From Rhodoferax sp. (GTDB lineage Bacteria > Pseudomonadota > Gammaproteobacteria > Burkholderiales > Burkholderiaceae_C), in NCBI GenBank assembly GCA_030683195.1, contig JAUXQA010000418.1, forward strand, positions 1 to 5,926: a stretch of 5,926 nucleotides of DNA. The letters run 5' to 3'. The position numbers and the translations under genes are program-made. Positions 5,458 to 5,926 of the stretch are shown here, in pieces. Every line of letters starts with the position of its first letter. Positions within the stretch are counted from its first letter, which is position 1. The notes under the pieces are model-generated. The model did no database searches, had not been told where the DNA came from, and worked only from the letters and a program-made list of their open reading frames with translations.

Positions 5458-5926
5458 AAGTCCCATCTTCTTCAGCCGGTACCCCAACTGCCGCGCAGTC
5501 AGCCCCAGTGCTTGCGCGGCGCGCGACTGGTTGCCACCGTGGGCCGCCAGGGCCTGCTGTAGCTGTGCCGCCGTGTGCGACTGGGCCGGCTGGTAGTCCC
5601 GAATCGTGGCTTGTGAGGAGGCTGTAGCGGGTACCACGGTGGGTAGCGACGGGTTGCAGGGCAGCCGTGGCGTTGCCGCGTTTGGCCCTGCGGGCAAATA
5701 CCTCCGCAACTCCGCCCCGCTGACCAAGGCGCTGTCGGTGAGCAAGACCATACGCTCAATCACGTTGCCCAGCTCCCGGATGTTGCCCGGCCAGGGGTGG
5801 TTCTCCAGCATGTCCAGCGCGGACTCAGCCAGGTAGACATTGCGCTGGTTGGCCTGGTTGGTGCGGTTCAAAAAATGCGTCACCAGGCTGCGGATGTCCT
5901 CGCGCCGCTCTCGCAGCGAGGGCAGA
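5437..5926 (-). CDS. Sigma-54-dependent transcriptional activator, NifA-like Fis-type HTH (3' part, continues past the right edge)
   Basis: The frame is open from the right edge to TAG at 5439-5437, giving 162 C-terminal residues. It begins inside the AAA+ domain with LPSLRERREDI, a hallmark of bacterial enhancer-binding proteins, and continues with ENHPWPGNIRELGNVIERMVLL, the sensor II region whose arginine helps ATP hydrolysis. A proline/alanine-rich linker of about 50 residues leads to a Fis-type helix-turn-helix, GGNQSRAAQALGLTARQLGYRLKKMGL; the LGLTxRQxxYxLKK pattern is typical of NifA and close relatives. The GTG at 5883 is internal, not a start. Walker A, GAFTGA and the sensory domain lie outside the window, so the inducer is unknown. 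It is transcribed in the same direction as the operon and almost certainly activates the sigma-54 promoter 122 bp beyond its stop codon. It need not regulate nitrogen fixation. Confidence 0.9.
   Translation of the reverse strand, partial: LPSLRERREDIRSLVTHFLNRTNQANQRNVYLAESALDMLENHPWPGNIRELGNVIERMVLLTDSALVSGAELRRYLPAGPNAATPRLPCNPSLPTVVPATASSQATIRDYQPAQSHTAAQLQQALAAHGGNQSRAAQALGLTARQLGYRLKKMGLHNGDNL

Noticed and set aside
5315..5460. NifA upstream activator sequence TGT-N10-ACA
   Set aside because: I checked the TGT and ACA triplets I could find in this stretch; none have the required 10-base spacing, so a nitrogen-fixation link is not supported.
1..5926. CRISPR arrays, tRNA or rRNA genes, insertion sequences, att sites
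   Set aside because: No regularly spaced repeats, tRNA-like cloverleaf, transposase frame or terminal repeats were seen.

Overview
The window looks like a chromosomal segment of a GC-rich betaproteobacterium. I infer Burkholderiales, probably near the Comamonadaceae, from protein style, base composition and gene neighbours; nothing in the window proves the genus.

Left edge (1-537, + strand): the 3' end of a DUF1348/NTF2-like gene is followed by a small intact gene for a YjfB-like putative motility protein. Both converge on the main block.

Main block (538-5252, - strand): five closely spaced genes read right to left. They encode a tandem-rhodanese sulfurtransferase, an OsmC-family protein, an acyl-CoA-dehydrogenase-fold flavoprotein lacking the usual catalytic glutamate, an N-terminal rubredoxin fused to an FAD/NADH-dependent rubredoxin reductase, and a zeta-class glutathione S-transferase of the maleylacetoacetate isomerase type. 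Gaps are 52, 39, -4 (ATGA overlap) and about 62 bp, so a single transcript is likely.

Right edge (5253-5926): a 184 bp intergenic region carries an exact match to the sigma-54 promoter consensus (TGGCACG-N4-TTGCA) facing the operon, with AT-rich DNA and several inverted repeats upstream. Beyond it is the 3' part of a sigma-54-dependent activator with a NifA-like Fis helix-turn-helix, cut by the window edge.

Working model (inference): the activator responds to an unknown signal and fires the sigma-54 promoter. NADH electrons pass through the reductase-rubredoxin fusion, perhaps to the flavoprotein, which may act as an oxygenase, desulfinase or unusual dehydrogenase. The rhodanese, OsmC and GST proteins suggest a substrate with sulfur or another thiol-reactive group. 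The combination reads as a coherent but unassigned catabolic or sulfur-scavenging module and is the most interesting thing here.
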